DNA from: Dasypus novemcinctus
Lineage: Eukaryota > Chordata > Mammalia > Cingulata > Dasypodidae
Length of the DNA stretch: 64,000 nt
Assembly (NCBI RefSeq): GCF_030445035.2
Contig: NC_080701.1
Span: forward strand, 22,474,798-22,538,797
Reading direction: 5' to 3'
How positions within the stretch are numbered: position 1 is the first letter of the stretch; each line of letters starts with the position of its first letter. The position numbers and the translations under genes are program-made. A model generated the notes under the pieces. It was not told the DNA's origin. It worked only from the letters and a program-made list of their open reading frames with translations, and searched no databases. Positions 48,645-60,730 of this stretch are shown one piece after another.

Positions 48645-49135
48645 GTTTTAGCTTGACAAAAGGGGTGCTGATGCAAAGTACCAGAAATGTGTTGGCTTTT
48701 ATAAAGGGTATTTATTTGGGGTAAAAGCTTACAAGCTTCCAAGGCCATGAAAAGTCCAACTCAAGTAACCATAAGAGGTGCTTTCTCATTAAAGTCAGCT
48801 GCCATGTGGTGAAGCAAGATGGCGGGCGATCTCTGCCTTGTCTCTGCCTCACCCCCAGGCTTCCTCTCTCAGGCTCAGCTATCTGCTTTCTTTCTAATTT
48901 CAACTGCAAGCTCTCAGGCTTTCTGTCAAATGGCAGGGTCAAAAATAGCAGAGCTGTCTCTTTCTGTATGCCTCCATTTTAAAATCAGATTCAGCAAGAG
49001 CACATAAACTTAACCTGAGTCATGCCTCACTGAGGTAGTCCGAGTTGAAAAAGGCCTCATCCCTGTAAGAGTGGTCCAGCCCACAAACATAATCTTTTTC
49101 ATTTTGAGATTCATAAAATAATTTCAAACTGCCAC
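48645..49135 (-). repeat. LTR-like repeat, about 490 bp, inserted in L1
   Basis: Same family as 23163-23730. It begins TGTTTTAGCTTGACAAAAGG, ends AAACTGCCACAC, and is flanked by ACATA on both sides (a possible 5-bp duplication). Removing it restores the typical L1 phrase GGTAACATA-AACACAACTC. It contains AAGATGGCGGGC (48818-48829). No coding sequence. Confidence 0.6.
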
Positions 49136-51013
49136 ACATAAACACAACTCAAATGTTCCCATTTTAACTACTTTCAAGTGTTCAATTTAGTGGTATTAAT
49201 TACATTCACAATGTTCTATTACCGATATCCATTACCAAAACTTTTTCATCATTGCAGAGGAACTCTGTACCTAATAACCAAAACTACCCATTTCTTCCAC
49301 CCAAACCTCTGGTAACTGTATATTCTTTTAAATTTTGTCTGAATTCTTTCATTTACCTTAATTATTTTGAGATACATCCATATTCTTTCATATATTAGTA
49401 ATTTCTTCCTCTTTATTGCTGAAATATATTTGGTTGTATGAATATATTATAATTAGTTTATCCATTAATCTGTTGATGTATGTTCAGGTTGCTCCCAAAT
49501 ATTATAATAGCTCTTATTCATAAAGCATCTGTTGACATTCATGTATAAGTCTCTATGCATACATTTGCTTTCTTTATCTTGAATCAATATAAAGGGAATA
49601 GAGGGTAATATGTAAAGTGCATGTTTAACTTCCTGGTTTAGTTTTTTTTCTCCCATTTTTTGTTATAGCAGTTGTAGGTTTACATAAAAATCATGTAGAA
49701 AATACAGAGTTCCTATATATACCCCCTTACATACAGTTTTCCCTATTAATGCATTGCATTACTGTGGTAAATTTCTTACAAGTGATGAAATAACATTATT
49801 ATAATTATGCTATTAAATATAGTCCATACTTTAATTCTTTTACTAGTAACATATATACTAGGTAAAATTTCCCCTTTGATCTACTTTCAAATATATAATT
49901 CATTCGTACTAATTACATTTACAATTCGTGCTACCATCCACCATCCATTATCAAAACTTTTCCATCATCCCAAACAGAAACTCTGCACTAATTAAGCACT
50001 AATTTCCCATTCCTTCCCCACACTCTGGCCCTTGGTAACTTGTATTCTGATTTTTCCCTCTATGAATTTGCTTATTCCAACAATTTCCTAACAGCGATAT
50101 CATATAATCTTTGTCCTTTTGTTTCAGCCTTATTTCAATCAACATGAGGTCTTCGAGGTTCATCCATGTTATGGCATATATCAGAACTTCATTTCTTTTT
50201 ATGGTTGAGTAATATTCCATTGTATGTACTTACCACATGTGTTTATCCATTCATCTGTTGATAAATGGTTGTGTTGCTGCCTTCATTTGGAAATTGTGAA
50301 TAATGCTTCTATGAACATCAAGCTGTAAATATCTGTTTGAGTCACTGCTTTCAATTTTTGGGGGCATATACCTAGAAGTGGGCATGCTGGGTCATATGGT
50401 AATTCTATACTTATTGCTATTAGGGACGATCAAGCAATTTTACACAATGGCAACATGATTTTACATTCCCACCAACAAAGAATGAGTGTTCCTGTTTTTC
50501 CACATACTCTCTAATACCTGTTACTTTTTAAAAAGTTGTAGCTATTCTAGGGGGTATGAAATGGTATCTCATCTTGGTTTTGATTTGCATTTCCCCAATG
50601 GCTAATAATGTTGGGCATCTTTCTGTGTGCTTTTCGGTCATTTGTATACCTTCTTTGGAAAAATGTCTATTCTAGTCTTTTACCCAGTTTTTAATTGGGT
50701 TGTTTGCCTTTATTGTTGGTTTGCATTTTTTTTTATATATTATGGATATTAAACCCTTATCAGATATATGGTTTTCAAGTATTTTCTCCTATTCTGTAGG
50801 TTGATTTTTCACTTTCTTGATAATATCCATTGATACACAAAAAGTTTCTAATTTTGACGACGTCCCATTTGTCTATTTTTTCTTTTGTTGCTTGTCCTTT
50901 TGATGTAAATATAAGAAATTGTTGCCTAACACAAGAACCTGAAGATGTTTTCTGCTTTTCTTCTAGACATTTTATTGTTTTGGTTCTTATATTTAGGTCT
51001 TTGATCCATTCTT
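49136..51013 (-). repeat. Old antisense L1 (3' UTR and ORF2 C-terminal part), left of the young L1
   Basis: 49136-49650 is L1 3' UTR; 49652-50000 is another 3' end; 50000-51013 is ORF2 C-terminal region antisense (TGGTTGAGTAATATTCCATT, TTTGATTTGCATTTCCCCAA, TAGACATTTTATTGTTTTGG). It continues at 60731 after the young L1, joining at the motif CTTTGATCCATTCTT. Confidence 0.75.
50999..51013. repeat. Left target-site duplication of the young L1
   Basis: CTTTGATCCATTCTT, repeated exactly at 60731-60745. In the L1 sense direction the target reads AATTC/AAGAATGG, close to the L1 endonuclease preference. Confidence 0.92.
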
Positions 51014-51023
51014 TTTTTTTTTT

Positions 51024-53821
51024 ATTGACTTTGTGATAATATTACATCAAAAATATATATGTGAGGTCCCATTCAACCCCACCCTCCCCACCCCACCTCT
51101 CCCCCCCCCAGCAACACTCGTTCCCATCATCATGACACATCCATTGGATTTGGTAAGTACATCTTTGGGCACCTCTGCACCTCATAGTCAATGGTCCACA
51201 TCATGGCCCATACTCTCCTCCATTCCATCCAGTGGGCCCTGTGAGGATTTACAATGTCCGGTGATTGCCTCTGAAGCACCATCCAGGGCAGCTCCATGTC
51301 CCAAAGACACCTCCACCTCTCATCTCTTCCTGCCTTTCCCCATACCCATCGTCCACCATGTCCACTTTTCTCAATCCAATACCACCTCTTCTATGTGGAC
51401 ATTGGATTGGTTGTGTCCATTGCACCTCTATGTCAAGAGGAGGCTCAAATTCCACATGGATGCTGGATGCAATCCTCCCATTTTCAGTTGTAATCACTCT
51501 AGGCTCCATGGTGTGGTGATTGTCCTTCTTCAACTCCATCTTAGCTGAGTGTGGTAAGTCCAATAAATCAGATTGTAGGTGCTGGAGTCTGTTGAGGCTC
51601 AGGACCTGGCTATCACATTGTCAGTCCAGAGATTCAAATCCCCTAAATATATCTTAAATCCCAACGTTAACTGCACCTCCAGCACATTAGCATGAAAGTC
51701 TTATGAAGGGAGATCCCATCTGAGTCCAGATTCATCACACATAAACACCATTTCCAAAGAGGGGCCATCTGCCCTGGTAGTTAACCCCATCAGCCATGGC
51801 CATAACTCTCATGCGTCTCTTTAGCCTTCAAAGGAACCAATATCTGGGGGTTGTATCTGCTTTATCTGTCTCTCTGACTCTGCTTAGTTGTGCATGAGGG
51901 CAATCCTTCTGCCAGCCTCCAGACTCTTTTTTAGAAACTCGTAGCCATATAAACTCATTTCTCCTTTCCATTTCCCCCTTACTTTAGGTCAAACAGCATT
52001 TTAAAGTCATGTTATTTTATGTAGACATGGATATTCTGCTGATCCGCATTGAACCTTCCGTATAAGGTCCTTTTCCAGTTGCATCATCAGTTGGTATTTG
52101 ATAGTGGTCCCTCGTTGCCAGGGAGGCTCGTCCCCGGGTGTCATGTCCCACGCTGGAGGGAAGGCATTGCATTTACATGCTGAGTTTGGCTTCGAGACTG
52201 GCCACATTTGAGTAACATGAAGGCTGACAGGAGGAAATTCCCAGGCACAATGTTGCTCTAGGCCTTGTTCTTATTTTAGGTTTATCAGCTCACAAGCATA
52301 GTCATTAGCATCAGGGGCTCACTGTTGAACCCTCACTCCCTCCAGGTCCCCGCCGCTGTACCTGGGAGACTGTCGCTGCTCCCCTAGGGACCGCGGCAGA
52401 GCACCACTGGCCAGGAACCCAGTACCCCCCCTGCTGTGGTTTTTAATTGTTGCCACTATGAGTATATCCAATCATTACCATGCCCCCTGGACATATGTTC
52501 TGTACAGCTCCCTGTCAGCCATATATCACCTGTCATTGGTATCCCATACCAGTATCCCTCCATTGCCATTGTTGAAACACTCTGTGGTCCAGAACTCCCC
52601 GAAATTTGAAGCCCAATATAATGTCATGGTCCCTTACTAGGGAATGGTATATAGCGATGGGTTTAAAGGATGGATAAAGAACTTGGATAAAGTTAGATAA
52701 AGAACTTAGCTAAAGAATGTTGACTTGAAAATAATTCCACATCCTATCCTTTTTTTTTTTTTCTTTTTCTTCCCCCCCCTAATTATTCAGCATTTCTTCA
52801 CAGGAGTCCTAGACCACAGCAATGCATATATATAATATACAGCACTCCCATACATCCACCACAAAACCTTTTTCCTTCCACAGCGATACTCTTACACCCT
52901 TTTCACATCATATTTACTTAAGGTGATGTACAGAGTCTGAGATATTAGCTTTCTAACAAGGTAATATCTGTGCTTACATTATGGTGCATACTTTAGGATA
53001 CACAGTTCTTTACATTTTTAGTTATCCTATGTTTTACATTATGGTTTACATTATCAGTCTGTCATCTCCTATATGTTATGGTGTAATATTACATGTTTTA
53101 TATCCATCCTTGTGTACTCTCAAAAAACTCCTCTCTTGCCCCCATTTTACTTTGGTTCCACACATTTAACGTCCATTTTCCCTTCCACCTTGGTGCCCAC
53201 AGTGACAGCCAACCTTCGTTTCCTGTGGAGCCACTTCCAGAAATAGATGGAATAAGGTTCAGGGCCTAACTTGCTCAACTGCCCCAATGCCCTGGGAGCC
53301 ACCCTTTCTCTCGAGGGATACAGTTCCCTCTATTTGGTGGCATTAGTCCTCCCCAGGATGTGGGTCCACCCCCACTCTCACTACTTGGGATTTTACCCCA
53401 TGGTGTCACCCACTCTGGCAGAATGAGCATTTAGGCATTCCCCAGGAGCCCGTCCTGCACCAGACCCTCCCCTCCGAGCATTCTAAACAGGTAACCCTCT
53501 TTATTATATTTTGATATGATTTTCTCGGCATTTTACTCTCCACCACCTCCTGACCCTCTCCTGTGTTCGTATGCTCCCCCTCCCTCCCCCCACTTTTGGG
53601 CAACGTTACCCAACCATCCCTCCCCAGCCACCCTCAAACCCGTAAAGCCCCAACCAAAGGCAACCCCTTGCCCCCATTTTATCTCTTCTTTGTGTTCATA
53701 CTTACCACCATCTCGTCTTAAATTCCCCCCCTGCAGACATCAGCTCATATCCTTCCTCCACCCTCCAATTTCCTGTAAGCCTATCGTTCAGTCTCTTGCT
53801 ATCTAGGGCAGCTTGTTTATT
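51024..53821 (-). other. 3' UTR of the young L1 (about 2.8 kb)
   Basis: Non-coding. The sense-strand end carries G-runs (C-blocks 51079-51111), a second purine-rich tract (53550-53600 region) and an internal A-run (T-run at 52749-52763 on the + strand). The last 480 bp also occur as separate L1 ends at 2530-2840 and 17340-17815. 52080-52170 is shared with the older L1 at 39895-40010, so the length is a lineage property and not a private 3' transduction. Open frames of 60-170 codons here are not conserved coding. Confidence 0.75.
51079..51111 (-). promoter_or_regulatory. G-run tract in the L1 3' UTR (potential G-quadruplex)
   Basis: Blocks of 3-8 cytosines on the + strand are guanines in the L1 RNA sense, with four or more G-runs within 33 bp. 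Comparable tracts lie at the same relative place at 2601-2640 and 17725-17772. Confidence 0.65.
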
Positions 53822-56800
53822 TCATATCATTGAGGTCATGTAGTATTTGTCCTTCAATGTCTGGGTTGCTTCACTCAACATAAGGTTCTCAAGATTTATC
53901 CATGTTATCACATGTGTTTGTAGTGTGTTTGTTCTTACAGTCGAGTAGTATTCCATTGTGTGTATATACCACATTTTATTGATCCACTCATCTGTTGATG
54001 GGCATTTGGGTTGATTCCAACTTTTGGCAATAGTGAACAATGCTGCTATGAACATTGGTGTACATATATCGGTTTGTGTCCTTGTTTTCAGTTCTGCTGG
54101 GTATATACCCAGCAGTGGTATTGCTGGGTCATATGGCAAATCTATGGCTAGTTTTTTGAGAAACCGCCATACTGTCCTCCAGAATGGTTGGATCCTTCCG
54201 CATTCCCACCAGCAGTGGATGAGTGTTCCCCTTCCTTCACATCCTCTCCAGCACTTGTATTCTTCTGTTTTTTTCATAGCCGCCAATCTTATGGGTGTAA
54301 GATGGTATCTCATTGTAGTTTTGATTTGCATTTCCCTGATAGCTAGAGATTTGGAAAATTTTTTCATGTGCTTTCTTGCCATTTGTATTTCTTCTTCAGA
54401 GAAGTGTCTGTTTAAGTCTTTTTCCCATTTTTTAAATGGGTTGTTTATCTTTTTATTTTCAAGATATAGGAGTTCTTTATATATGCAAGTTATAAGTTTC
54501 TTATCAGATATATGATTGCCAAATATTTTCTCCCACTGTGTGGGCTCCCTTTTTACTTTCTTGACAAACTCCTTTGAGGTGCAGAAGGCTTTAATTTTGA
54601 GGAAGTCCCATTTATCTATTAGTTCTTTTGCTGCTCGTGCTTTTGGTGAGATATTCATAAATCCATTTCCTATTACAAGGTCCTGTAGATGTTTCCCTAC
54701 ACTGCTTTCTAAGGTTTTAATGGTCTTGGCTCTTATATTTAGGTCTTTGATCCATCTTGAGTTGATCTTTGTATAAGGTGTGAGATGGTAATCTTCTTTC
54801 ATTCTTCTACATATGACTATCCAGTTCTCCAGACACCATTTGTTGAATAGGCCACTCTCTCCCAATTGAGAGGGTTTGGTGGCTTTATCGAATATTATGT
54901 GGGTGTATATGTGAGGTTCTATATCAGAGCTTTCAATTCGATTCCATTGGTCTATGTGTCTCTCCTTATGCCAATACCATGCTGTTTTCACCACCGTAGC
55001 TTTATAGTATGTTTTGAAGTCGGGTAGTGTGATTCCTCCAATTTCGTTTTTCTTTTTCAGTATGTCTTTGGCTATTCGGGGTCTCTTTCCTTTCCAAATA
55101 AATTTCATAGTTAGTTTTTCTAGTTCCTTAAAGAAGGCTGCATTGATTTTTATTGGGATTGCATTGAATGTGTAGATCAGTTTTGGTAGGATAGACATCT
55201 TAATAATGTTCAGTCTTCCTATCCATGAACAAGGAATAGTCTTCCATTTATTTAGGTCTTCTTTGATTTCCTTGAACAATCTTGTATAATTCTCGTTGTA
55301 TAAGTTCTTTACCTCTTTAGTTAAATTTATTCCTAAGTATTTGATTTTTTTATTTACTATTGTGAATGGTATTTGTTTCTTGATTTCCTCCTGATCTTGC
55401 TCATTATTGGTGTACAGAAATGCTACTGATTTTTGCGCATTGATCTTATATCCTGCGACTTTACTAAACTCATTTATGAGTTCTAGAATCTTCGTTGTAG
55501 ATCTCTCAGGGTTTTCTATGTATAGGATCATGTCATCTGCAAATAATGAAATTTTGACTTCTTCCTTTCCAATTTGAATGCCTTTTATTTCTGGTTTTGC
55601 CTCAGTGCTCGTGCAAGTACTTCTAAGACAATATTAAATAGAAGCGGAGACAGTGGGCATCCTTGTCTTGTTCCTGAGTTTAGAGGGAAGGAGTCTAGGA
55701 TTTCTCCATTGTAAACAATATTGGCTTTAGGTTTTTCATATATACTCTTTATCGTGTTCAAAAAATTCCCTTGTATTCCAATCTTTTGGAGTGTTTTTAT
55801 CAAGAAAGGGTGCTGTATTTTGTCAAATGCTTTTTCTGCATCAATAGATATAATCATGTGATTTTTTTCCTTCAATCTGTTTATATGGTGTATTACGTTG
55901 ATTGATTTTCTTATGTTGAACCATCCTTGCATACCTGGGATGAATCCCACTTGGTCGTGGTGTATAATACGTTTAATGTGTTGTTGAATATGATTAGCAA
56001 GTATTTTGTTAAGTATTTTTGCGTCTAGGTTCATTAGATTAATTGGTCTGTAATTTTCCTTTCTTGTGATGTCTTTGTTTGGCTTTGGTACTAGGGTAAT
56101 GTTGGCATCATAGAAGGAATTGGGTAATGTTCTTTCCGTTTCAATGTTTTGGAATAGTTTCAGCAGGATTGGTGTCAGTTCTTTCCGGAATGTTTTGTAG
56201 AATTCACCTGTGAAGCCATCTGGCCCTGGGCTCTTCTTAGTTGGGAGATTTTTGATAACCAATTCTATCTCTCTGCTTGTGATTGGTTTGTTAAGATCAT
56301 CAATTTCTTCTTTCGTCAATATGGGCTGCTTATGTGTTTCTAGGAATTTGTCCATTTCCTCTAGATTGTCATTTTTGTTGGAATATAGTTTTTCAAAAAA
56401 TCCTCTTATGATAGTCTTTATTTCTGTGGGGTCAGTGGTGATATCGCCTTTCTCATTTCTTATTTTGTGTATTTGCATCTTCTCTCTTTTTTTCTTTGTT
56501 AGTGTTGCTAAAGGTTTGTCAATTTTGTTAATCTTCTCAAAAAACCAGCTCTTGGTCTTGTTTATCTGTTCAAGTGCTTTCTTATTTTCTATTTCATTTA
56601 GTTCTGCTCTTATCTTTGTTATTTCCTTCCTTCTTCTTCCTGTTGGGCTACTTTGTTGTTGTTTTTCTAATTCCTTCAAATGTGCAGTTAGTTCTTCAAT
56701 TTTTGCTCTTTCTTCTTTTTTGATATATGAATTTATGGCTATAAACTTCCCTCTCAGTACTGCTTTTGCTGCATCCCATAAATTTTGGTATGTTGTGTTA

Positions 56801-57639
56801 TCATTATCATTTGTTTCAAGGTAGTCATTGATTTCTTTTGAGATTTCCTCTTTGACCCTCTGTTTTTCTAAGAGTGTGCTGTTTAATTTCCAAATCGTGG
56901 TGTGAAATCTGGGCTTCTGTCCCTTGCAAATCTCCAGCTTGACTCCACTGTGGTCAGAGATAATGTTTTGTATGATTTCAATCTTTCTGAATTCGTTCAG
57001 CCTTTCTTTGTGGCCTAGCATATGATCTATCTTGGAGAATGATCCATGTGCGCTTGAGAAAAATGTATATCCTGCTGTGTTTGGGTGTAGCGATCTATAT
57101 ATGTCTATTAGATCGAGCTCCTCTAATATACTATTCAGATGTTTTGTTTCTTTGGTGATTCTCTTTTGAGATGTTCTGTCCAGAGTTGATAGTGGTGTAT
57201 TAAAATCCCCCACTATAAGTGTAGATGTATCTATTCTTTCACTTAGTTTTTCCAGCGTTTGCCTGACGTATTTAGAGGCACCCTTGTTAGGGGCATAGAT
57301 ATTTATGATTGTTCGATCTTCTTGACAGATTTTCCCTTTCACTAAAATGTAGTATCCTTCTTTGTCTCTCACTATTGTTTCACATTTAAAGTCTATTTTG
57401 TCTGATATTAATATAGCTACTCCTGCCTTTTTTTGGTTATTGTTAGCTTGTATGATTGTTTTCCAGCCATTCACTTTCAATCTCCATGCGTCTCTGGGTT
57501 TAAGATGTGTCTCTTGTAGACAGCATATGGATGGGTCATATTTCCTTATCCAATGTCCCAGTCTGAATCTTTTGATAGGTGAGTTTAATCCATTGACATT
57601 CAGTGTTATTCCTATCAAGGAATTATTTGTGTTAGCCAT
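53822..57639 (-). pseudogene. L1 ORF2 (endonuclease/reverse transcriptase), single frameshift
   Basis: ORF2 of the young L1, about 1,275 codons. The start chosen is the ATG at 57639 ([18 protein letters not shown]), because it places the endonuclease residues at the standard positions: N14, E43 (QETHL), D145 and N147 (VGDFNT), D205, H230 (SDHSG). An in-frame ATG at 57729 would add 30 residues. Reverse-transcriptase blocks seen: [37 protein letters not shown]. The first frame stops at 55585 (ALRQNQK*). A net one-base loss around 55590-55600 moves the FADD catalytic box (55532-55543), thumb and C-terminal Cys/His region (CWRGCEG, then HCWWEC) into the next frame, open to 53822. The protein is therefore cut just before its catalytic aspartates. 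EN nicks DNA and RT copies L1 RNA at the nick. Confidence 0.93.
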
Positions 57640-58682
57640 ATTTTGATTGGATTTGTGTTTGTCATATTTTGTTTGTATATATTTTTTTGTCTTTTTTGTT
57701 GTTGTTGTTGGTCTGATACTCTCCTCCAACTTTGCCTTTCCTGTTTTTTCCTTTCTTCCTGCAGAACTCCCTTTAGAATTTCTTGAAGGGGAGGTTTCTT
57801 GTTGGTATACTCTTTCAGTTTCTGTTTGTCTGTGAATATTTTGAACTCTCCTTCATGTTTGAATGCTAGTTTAGCTGGATAGAGTATTCTTGGTTGGAAG
57901 TTTTTTTCCTTTAGTACCTTGACTATATCATACCACTGTCTTCTTGCCTCCATGGTTTCAGAAGAGAAATCAGCACTTAATCTAATTGAGCTTCCCTTGT
58001 ATGTGATGGTTTTCTTTTCTCTTGCTGCTTTTAGGATTTTCTCTTTGTCTTGAGCTTTGGATAATTTGATAAGTATATGTCTTGGGGTGGGCCTGTTGGG
58101 GTTTATGACTTGTGGAGTGCGCTGTGCTTCTTGGATATGTACATCTGTCTCTTTCAGTAGATTTGGGAAGTTCTCAGCCATTATTTCCTGCAACACTCCT
58201 TCTGACCCCTTTCCCTTCTCTTCACCTTCTGGAATGCCTATAATACGTATGTTTGAGCGTTTTGCATTGTCATTCAGGTCCCTAAATCCTAATTGGATTT
58301 TTTCTATCTTCTTATTGACCCCTTCTACTATCTGTTTGATTTCTGATGTACTGTCTTCCACATCACTAATTCTCTTCTCTGTCTCTTCTAGTCTGCTGAT
58401 ATTTGCTGCAAGTGTATTTTTGATTTCTTGAACTGTGGTGTTCATTCCCATCATATCTGTTATGTTTTTGCGTATGTCTGCAATTTCCCCTCCAAGTGAT
58501 GTCTTCATGTTGTTAACCTCTTTCATTACTGCATCAAATTTGTCGGTGATAAATGTTCTGAGTTCTTTCATTGCTTGTGCCAAGTTTTGCTCCCCTTCGT
58601 GATTATTGGTTTTTTGATTGGATTCAGTCATGTTTTCCTGGTTATTGGTTTGGTTTGTAGATTTTTGTTGCTTTCTGGTCAT
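57615..58682 (-). CDS. L1 ORF1 protein (RNA-binding chaperone), intact
   Basis: 355 codons, fully open, close to the usual 340-370. The polar N-terminus (Thr/Asn/Gln-rich, residues 1-30) leads into a helical coiled-coil region (about 40-150, with [19 protein letters not shown] and later [16 protein letters not shown]). The RRM-like core follows (about 160-255, [34 protein letters not shown]). The C-terminal domain is about 255-320 ([30 protein letters not shown]). ORF1p trimers coat L1 RNA in cytoplasmic particles and are needed for retrotransposition. The last 25 bp overlap the ORF2 start at 57639 in another frame, so ORF2 is probably made by reinitiation on the same RNA. Confidence 0.95.
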   Translation of the reverse strand: MTRKQQKSTNQTNNQENMTESNQKTNNHEGEQNLAQAMKELRTFITDKFDAVMKEVNNMKTSLGGEIADIRKNITDMMGMNTTVQEIKNTLAANISRLEETEKRISDVEDSTSEIKQIVEGVNKKIEKIQLGFRDLNDNAKRSNIRIIGIPEGEEKGKGSEGVLQEIMAENFPNLLKETDVHIQEAQRTPQVINPNRPTPRHILIKLSKAQDKEKILKAAREKKTITYKGSSIRLSADFSSETMEARRQWYDIVKVLKEKNFQPRILYPAKLAFKHEGEFKIFTDKQKLKEYTNKKPPLQEILKGVLQEERKKQERQSWRRVSDQQQQQKRQKNIYKQNMTNTNPIKIWLTQIIP

Positions 58683-60730
58683 CTCTTTATTTTGACGAAT
58701 TTAATCAGTTCCTTAGCTTCTTTGTCTGCTTTTTGAGGTTAATTAGTTGTTATTTTTGCATAGGTGTTATATCTTCTCTTTGTCACTTTTTTCTTCTTAT
58801 TCAAGTTACTTGTTGTTGGTTAAGTTCACTTTAGAAGAAAGTATTAGTGTTGGGGAAAGGCAATTGTGTCAGCAAGGGAAAAGTGTAAAGTAGTATTAGT
58901 AATGTATGTTAACAAAGCAAGAATATGAGATCTGGGAGGATGGAGGTTAGATTCATGTAGATTGTACAGATTTATAGCTGTAGGTAGAGTACCTTTTATG
59001 AAGTAGATGACTGAATATGGGCAGAATATGGTATGAACTACAAAGCTATTGTTTTCATGAGAGAGGGAAAAAGAAAAGAAAGGTAATAGTTTCAAGAGTG
59101 GATAACAGACAGAAAACAGAGCAAAGGTATTAGAAATTAAGAGTTAGACACTTTGTGGATCAAAGAATGGGAGGTGGGGGTTGGAATATAGTAGAGACAG
59201 TAGATAGTGGATATCAAGATGCAGGGGAAGGGGGATAGTGTAGGTAACCTAAATCAGTTCACACAGAAATGAGGCAGTGGAGGATGGGAAAACCCAGCAA
59301 ATGTGAGGTGTTCCCTGTAGCACCTATTGTGTACTTGAATTAAAATAAAATAAGTGGAAAATGAGGGACAAGAGGGAAAGAGAAAACCGAAAACAAAAAA
59401 AAAACTAATTATAATAAAGAAAAAAAGAAAGACAAGAAGAAAGGAAGAAAGAAAAAGAGGATAAGCAAACGGTGGGGAACAGATAGGGGGAAGAGTGATA
59501 CAGGTATACACGTGTCACAATTGCAACACTATCTAAAACAACAACCAAAAAAACCCCTAAATAACTGTATATAAAAAAAACAGGACTTTGGGGGACACGC
59601 TAGGAGAAAAGACTAGGGGATAATGCAATATTAGCAATCAGGGCGTCAAAAAGAGTAAAAAATAAGATAAAGTGAAAATAAAAACAAAACAATATGAACC
59701 AATATAGATAAAACACAAACGTTAAGGTCCAAAGCACTCAAGGATCCCAGGTAGACCCCAGAGCGTGATGGATTCAGGAGTGGAAAGTCTGAGACACTGA
59801 AGACTCAAGAGGTGTGAGTCTGGGGTGTGGACCGCCAGAGTCCAGGGGACCCAGACCTGGGAACCTCAAATCTGGTCCACGGAAAGCTTAGGAGCCCCGC
59901 AGTGCAACACAGCCCTCAGGGATCCCCGTAGCTGGGTGCCAGCCCCGTGGGGGAAGCCAGATCCGCGAATTCTAAATTGAATGTCTAATCCCTGAAATTC
60001 ACCTACTCCTCAGGGTATCAGCCTTTGGACCGCTCGCTCCCTGTGCTCCCACGCAACGGCCACTTGAGGGCGCCTCTACACCATGGCCAGTTCAGAAAAC
60101 AGACTCTAAGATCCGAAATCCCAAACTTCGCAAAATATTCCCCAATCAGCTTCCAGACGTGTCCTCCTCCCTCACTGCACCCTACAACAGTCTCCCAATT
60201 GTGTCCCCTTATTGCTCAAAATCCAATTCCGTTGCAGATCGGCAGCCGGACCTGTGGGGATGGGGCTCCAGGCGGAAGCACTACCCCCCCTGTCCGGCGA
60301 CTAAAACGTCCCCCGCTTCACAAGAAAACACCGTCTGTCTCCCCAAATCAATCCGCCAAGGAGTCTTGTCCCAACAATCCCCCACCAGCCAGCATAGTAT
60401 CCGCGAATTTCTCAGCACCGCAAAGCCTCCAGAAAAAGGAAAAAAAAAACAAAAACCCTGGCCGCCGCGGCTCCGGAGCTGCAAGAACGCCCGCTACCGC
60501 GGCTCCGCCCTCCCAAGGAGGGAACTTCCCGCGCCCAGCTGGGATCTCCGTTTATATATTATAGACGTATCCTCTCTGTTACCTTCCCACTGAATTGACG
60601 TCCAGACACCTTCCAACCAGCAAAAATCCCCGAAACAGCGCGGTCCTAAAGAGCCTTCAACGCTGCCCAGCCGCCCCCTGCAGAGACACTACCAGGCAAG
60701 CTCACGCAGCCACCATCTTGCCAGCCTCTC
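58683..60730 (-). promoter_or_regulatory. 5' UTR / internal promoter of the young L1
   Basis: About 2.05 kb. The 5'-most 1 kb (about 59750-60730) is GC- and CpG-rich, unlike its AT-rich surroundings, as expected for an L1 internal RNA polymerase II promoter. The inner kilobase (58740-59600) is purine-rich on the + strand, so pyrimidine-rich in sense, like the 5' UTR of the L1 at 26430-27090. Open frames at 60025-60593 on the other strand come from the high GC content. Confidence 0.8.
60709..60722 (-). promoter_or_regulatory. YY1-type site at the L1 5' end
   Basis: In sense it reads GGCAAGATGGTGGC at positions +9 to +22 of the element. A YY1 site at this position directs transcription from the first base in human L1. 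Related sequences occur at other L1 5' ends here (2430-2445, 25700-25715). Confidence 0.75.

Larger units (their letters stand above)
51014..60730 (-). mobile_element. Young, nearly intact 9.7-kb L1
   Basis: Antisense full-length L1 flanked by a 15-bp perfect target-site duplication. In sense order: 5' UTR 60730-58683, ORF1 58682-57615, ORF2 57639-53822 (one frameshift), 3' UTR 53821-51024, A tail (T run at 51012-51023). It is inserted into an older L1 of the same orientation. The perfect duplication, CpG-rich 5' UTR and nearly open ORFs argue for a recent insertion. The length exceeds the usual 6-7 kb of mammalian L1s because both UTRs are long (about 2.0 and 2.8 kb). Confidence 0.93.

Noticed and set aside
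48818..48829. AAGATGGCGGGC as an L1 5' end or host promoter
   Set aside because: It sits inside an LTR-like repeat with no L1 5' UTR attached and no CpG island.
54024..57835. Several + strand open frames up to 204 codons
   Set aside because: These are reverse-strand shadows of L1 ORF2; the protein similarity is entirely on the - strand.
60025..60593. Open frames of 144-179 codons on the + strand
   Set aside because: They lie antisense to the GC-rich L1 5' UTR, have low-complexity Pro/Ser-rich translations and no domain. GC content explains the lack of stops.
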